The notes below the pieces were generated by a model. It was not told the origin of the DNA and made no database searches. It worked only from the letters and a program-made list of their open reading frames with translations. From contig JAQVXF010000052.1 of assembly GCA_028709355.1 (NCBI GenBank), positions 1-7,418 of the forward strand: DNA of 7,418 nucleotides. Reading direction: 5' to 3'. The DNA is from Syntrophomonas sp. (lineage in GTDB: Bacteria > Bacillota > Syntrophomonadia > Syntrophomonadales > Syntrophomonadaceae). Positions 6,660 through 7,418 of the stretch are shown here, in pieces (position 1 is the first letter of the stretch; every line of letters begins with the position of its first letter). The position numbers and the translations under genes are program-made.

Positions 6660-7418
6660 ATTTGTATCCCTCCCAACACCGTCACCAGTTTATCTATTTC
6701 GGCCGGGGTGCGCTTCTCGGTGAAGGCCAACAAGAGAGCATCCTCCAGTTCATAACCACCCAGGATACCGTTTTCCAGGAGGCGGCGGTTGGCCGCGGCC
6801 GGATCGTTAATCTGCAGGGCGAACTCACTGAAGAATGGTTGGTCAAATTTCAAGGCTAAACCGGCCTTGACGAACTCCTGGTGGGCATATCGGGCCAGGT
6901 GGTGACAGCGCTGGGCGATGTCTAGCAGGCCCTGCTCACCTATGAAAGTCAGGTACATGCTGGCAGCCAGGGCGCACAGGGCCTGGTTAGAGCAGATATT
7001 GGAGGCCGCCAATTCGCGCCGGATATGCTGCTCGCGGGCTTGCAGGGTGAGGACGAAAGCCCTCCTCCCGTCCAGGTCACTGGTCTGGCCTACTATCCGT
7101 CCCGGTATCTTGCGCATCAGGGCCTTGGTGGCGGCCATGAAACCCAGGTAGGGACCGCCGAAACTCAGGCTCATACCCAGTGGTTGGCCTTCACCCACTG
7201 CCAGGTCGGCGCCCCATTCGGCCGGGGACTTCAATAGGGCCAGGGAGACAGGCTCCACTGCCATGATGAACAGACCCTTATGATCATGAACCGCCTGCTC
7301 CACGAGGGTGGGATCTTCCAGGATGCCGAAGAAATTGGGCTGTTGAATAACCGCGCCGGCAGTCTGATCATCGATGGCGGCTGCCATCGCCGCTATATCC
7401 GCTGTCCCATCCCGACCG
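6656..7418 (-). CDS. gcvPA: Glycine dehydrogenase (decarboxylating) subunit 1, C-terminal part (start beyond window)
   Basis: This is the partner of GcvPB in the split P protein. The frame stays open to the right edge, where residues GRDGTADIAA continue upstream of the first in-window ATG (7385-7387), so that ATG is internal and the gene is cut by the window. About 254 codons are visible out of roughly 440-450 usual for the family. Numbered from that internal ATG, recognisable conserved stretches are QQPNFFG at 15-21, SFGGPYLGFMA at 75-85, RKIPGRIVG at 92-100, DGRRAFVLTLQAREQHIRRE at 106-125 and SNICSNQALCALAA at 129-142. All are characteristic of GcvPA. The missing N-terminal half, and probably gcvH and gcvT, should lie beyond 7418. 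Sequence quality looks intact, with no frameshift in the visible part. Confidence 0.94.
   Translation of the reverse strand, partial: GRDGTADIAAMAAAIDDQTAGAVIQQPNFFGILEDPTLVEQAVHDHKGLFIMAVEPVSLALLKSPAEWGADLAVGEGQPLGMSLSFGGPYLGFMAATKALMRKIPGRIVGQTSDLDGRRAFVLTLQAREQHIRRELAASNICSNQALCALAASMYLTFIGEQGLLDIAQRCHHLARYAHQEFVKAGLALKFDQPFFSEFALQINDPAAANRRLLENGILGGYELEDALLLAFTEKRTPAEIDKLVTVLGGIQI

Overview
The window is a compact stretch of about 57% G+C DNA (estimated by eye) with almost no non-coding space. It carries two converging transcription units. Strong GGAGG-type ribosome binding sites, a glycine decarboxylase split into two subunits, and a Thi5/NMT1-type lipoprotein transporter suggest a Gram-positive, Clostridia-like bacterium, perhaps of the Peptococcaceae/Syntrophomonadaceae sort. 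This assignment is inferred from gene style only; no 16S or other marker is present.

Plus strand, about 1-1708: the end of an ABC importer operon. A substrate-binding lipoprotein of the ThiY/NMT1 family, whose start lies before the window, is followed 12 bases later by its ATPase. The importer probably takes up a thiamine pyrimidine precursor. The membrane permease that must complete it is not in the window and is probably encoded upstream.

Centre, 1709-1805: a 97-base convergent intergenic gap. It contains a hairpin followed, on the minus strand, by seven T residues. This is a good intrinsic terminator for the minus-strand unit.

Minus strand, 7418 down to 1806: a glycine cleavage operon read in the order gcvPA (C-terminal part only, start beyond the window), gcvPB, lpd, lplA, and a metallo-beta-lactamase-fold hydrolase. 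gcvPA and gcvPB overlap by 4 bases, gcvPB and lpd are 4 bases apart, and the later gaps are 72 and 50 bases. GcvPA/GcvPB decarboxylate glycine and load the aminomethyl group onto the lipoyl arm of GcvH. Lpd reoxidises that arm with NAD+. LplA attaches lipoate, presumably to GcvH. gcvT and gcvH are not visible and would be expected upstream of gcvPA, beyond position 7418.

Apart from the unexplained hydrolase at the operon end and the repeat-like hairpin, this is ordinary core metabolism. I see no convincing novel system, RNA gene, CRISPR array or intact mobile element.
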